Source: JBIOYL01 sp044870185
Lineage (GTDB): Bacteria; Actinomycetota; CALGFH01
Assembly (NCBI GenBank): GCA_044870185.1
Contig: JBIOYL010000327.1
Coordinates: 1-24,128 of the forward strand
DNA length: 24,128 bases
Direction of reading: 5' to 3'
Shown: positions 22,944 to 24,128 of the stretch, in pieces
How positions within the stretch are numbered: position 1 is the stretch's first letter
How the letters are laid out: each line of letters starts with the position of its first letter
Program-made: the position numbers and the translations under genes
The notes under the pieces: generated by a model
What the model was told of the DNA's origin: nothing
Seen by the model: only the letters and a program-made list of their open reading frames with translations
The model's database searches: none

Positions 22944-23660
22944 AGGGCATATTGTCCCGGAGGATCTGCCGCTCGGTGCCGTCGGGGTCGACGATCGTGG
23001 TCCGTGCGACATGCGAGTCGGGCGGCTGGACGGCGTCGTCCAGCTCGATGTCGGACAGCTTCATGCGGCCGATCACCTTCTCCTGGGCCTCGACCGGCAG
23101 GGCGTTCCACGCCTGCAGGTCGTGGAGGTACTTCTGCACGATCACGTAGCTCCCGCCGGCGAAGGGCGGATCGTCGTCGCCGACGAGGACCGCCGCGCTC
23201 GCCCGGCCCGACCGGGTTCTCGGTCCCGTCGACGAAGCCGAGCAGGTCGCGGACGTCGAAGTACTTGAAGCCATGCACCTCGTCGCGGACCGTGACGGAC
23301 CCGCGCAGGCGGTCCATGATCTGGCCGGCCAGCTCGAAGCACGGGTACAGCCGGCCGGCCCGGATATGGAACAGCAGGTCTCCTGGCGTGGACACCGCGC
23401 GGTGCAGAGGTCCGATCAGCTCGCGGAACGGGTGCAGCTCGGCCGGGCGCGGACCGCCGAACAGCCGGTCCCAGGCCGTGGAGCCGATGCCCGCGACGCA
23501 GCTCAGCCTGAGCTCCGGCACCCGGAACCCGACGGCTCGATGCAGTGCCGGCAGGTTGGAGAGCAGGTCTCGCGCGACCGGCTCGCCGCCCGGGTCGATC
23601 GTCACCACCAGGAAGATCGCCGAGGAAGACTACCCTCCGTCGGTGGGCGGCGGCTGAGGT
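22944..23660 (-). pseudogene. DyP-type heme peroxidase, frameshifted and C-terminally truncated
   Basis: From the 5' end (right): PEPQP, then an in-frame TAG at 23630-23632, then AIFLVVTIDPGGEPVARDLL, GVGSTAWDRL-like AGIGSTAWDRLFG, LLFHIRAGRLYPCFELAGQI, and the DyP signature GFVDGTENP with its catalytic Asp. A one-base slip near 23200 moves to ASAAVLVGDDDPPFAGGSYVIVQKYLHDL. The sequence ends at ERQILRDNMPCG, after which intact enzymes have the GTYFIGYAR segment with the essential distal Arg; that segment is gone. If translated from GTG 23608 it would stop within the shifted frame. The enzyme would have used H2O2 to oxidise dyes or lignin-like substrates. Confidence 0.82.
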
Positions 23661-23714
23661 TCTGGTAGGGCGCGGCCGAGGTTACGGTGCTGATCGCACG
23701 AAGGAGGGGGAACG

Positions 23715-24128
23715 GTGAAGGTGGGTGTGGTCGGAGTCGGGGCCGTGGGGGCGGCCACGGCGCTGTCGTTGATCGAGCGTGGCGGGATGTGCCGGGAGAT
23801 CGTCGCCGTGGACCACACGATGGCGCGGGCCAACGGGGTCGCCACCGATCTGCGCTACGCCACGCCGCTGTCCCCCACGGTGGATGTGCGCGCCGGTGAG
23901 TACGACGCGCTGACCGATGCGGCGCTGGTGATCATCACGGCCGGGGTGAACGAGAAGGCCGGCGGCGCCACCGACCGGTCCGATCCACAGGGCCGGCGGC
24001 GGCTGCTGGACACCAACGCCAGGATGTACGCCGACATCGTGCCCAAGGTCGTGGCGGCCGCCCGCGGGCGGTGCTGATGGTGGTCACCGACCCCCGGACC
24101 CGCTGGCCGACCTCACCCGCCAGCTGGC
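23715..24128 (+). pseudogene. L-lactate/malate dehydrogenase, 3' partial, with two frameshifts
   Basis: NAD-dependent 2-hydroxyacid dehydrogenase, closest in pattern to L-lactate dehydrogenase. The Rossmann motif is KVGVVGVGAVGAATALSL, then DLRYATPLSP and VIITAGVNEKAGGATDRSD with LLDTNARMYADIVP. GTG 23715 has AAGGAGGGG upstream. At about 24060-24068 the frame is lost (natural continuation AVLMVVTDP two frames on), and a second one-base loss in a run of five C (24091-24095) restores PDPLADLTRQL up to the window edge. Two slips within 35 nt, one in a homopolymer, look more like sequencing error than decay. The catalytic His lies beyond the window. Divergent from the DyP gene. Confidence 0.85.

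Overview
The window is very GC-rich (roughly 70-75 % by eye), uses GTG and ATG starts with GGAGG-type ribosome sites, and has overlapping genes and C/G at most third codon positions. With families such as LigD-type polymerase, DUF3455, DUF1275, a large LuxR ATPase and a DyP peroxidase, this points to an actinobacterium (Actinomycetota), probably from an environmental assembly. The species cannot be named from the sequence.

Left third (1-8863): the end of a 2-oxoacid dehydrogenase E2 gene, a stand-alone LigD polymerase-domain gene and a frameshifted FAD oxidoreductase run rightward. Opposite them lie a SRPBCC protein, an HMCES/YedK-type DNA-protein crosslink protein and a formylglycine-generating enzyme (FGE). 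Divergent from FGE are gutted remains of a sulfatase and a HAD hydrolase, so the enzyme that activates sulfatases is intact while the adjacent sulfatase is dead. A chromate transporter and a membrane-anchored alpha/beta hydrolase follow.

Middle (8864-16593): a 1043-aa LuxR-family ATPase regulator dominates. Four copies of one promoter module (a 6-2-6 dyad followed at fixed distance by a TANNGT -10 element) lie in front of the regulator itself, in front of a small membrane protein, in front of a lipoprotein/DUF3455 secreted-protein pair, and divergent from the regulator. I read this as a local, autoregulated regulon that has not been described as far as I know. On the regulator the module predicts a leaderless mRNA. 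A VOC protein and a membrane-anchored ParB-like protein complete this part.

Right third (16594-24128): a gene graveyard rich in insertion-sequence debris. It holds a MocR-type regulator fragment abutting an IS3 remnant, an N-truncated flavodoxin, NERD and possible alcohol dehydrogenase fragments, a glycine-tailed membrane protein, and two directly repeated IS256/Mutator-type transposase tails that bracket a 740-aa double-domain phosphofructokinase. That phosphofructokinase resembles the eukaryotic enzyme: a catalytic N half and a degenerate C half. Beyond it a transposase tail reads in frame into a DUF1275 fragment, which collides with a truncated DyP peroxidase; a lactate/malate dehydrogenase with two frameshifts runs off the edge.

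Many disruptions are single-base slips, some in homopolymers, so part of the decay may be sequencing error. The large truncations and junctions cannot be explained that way.
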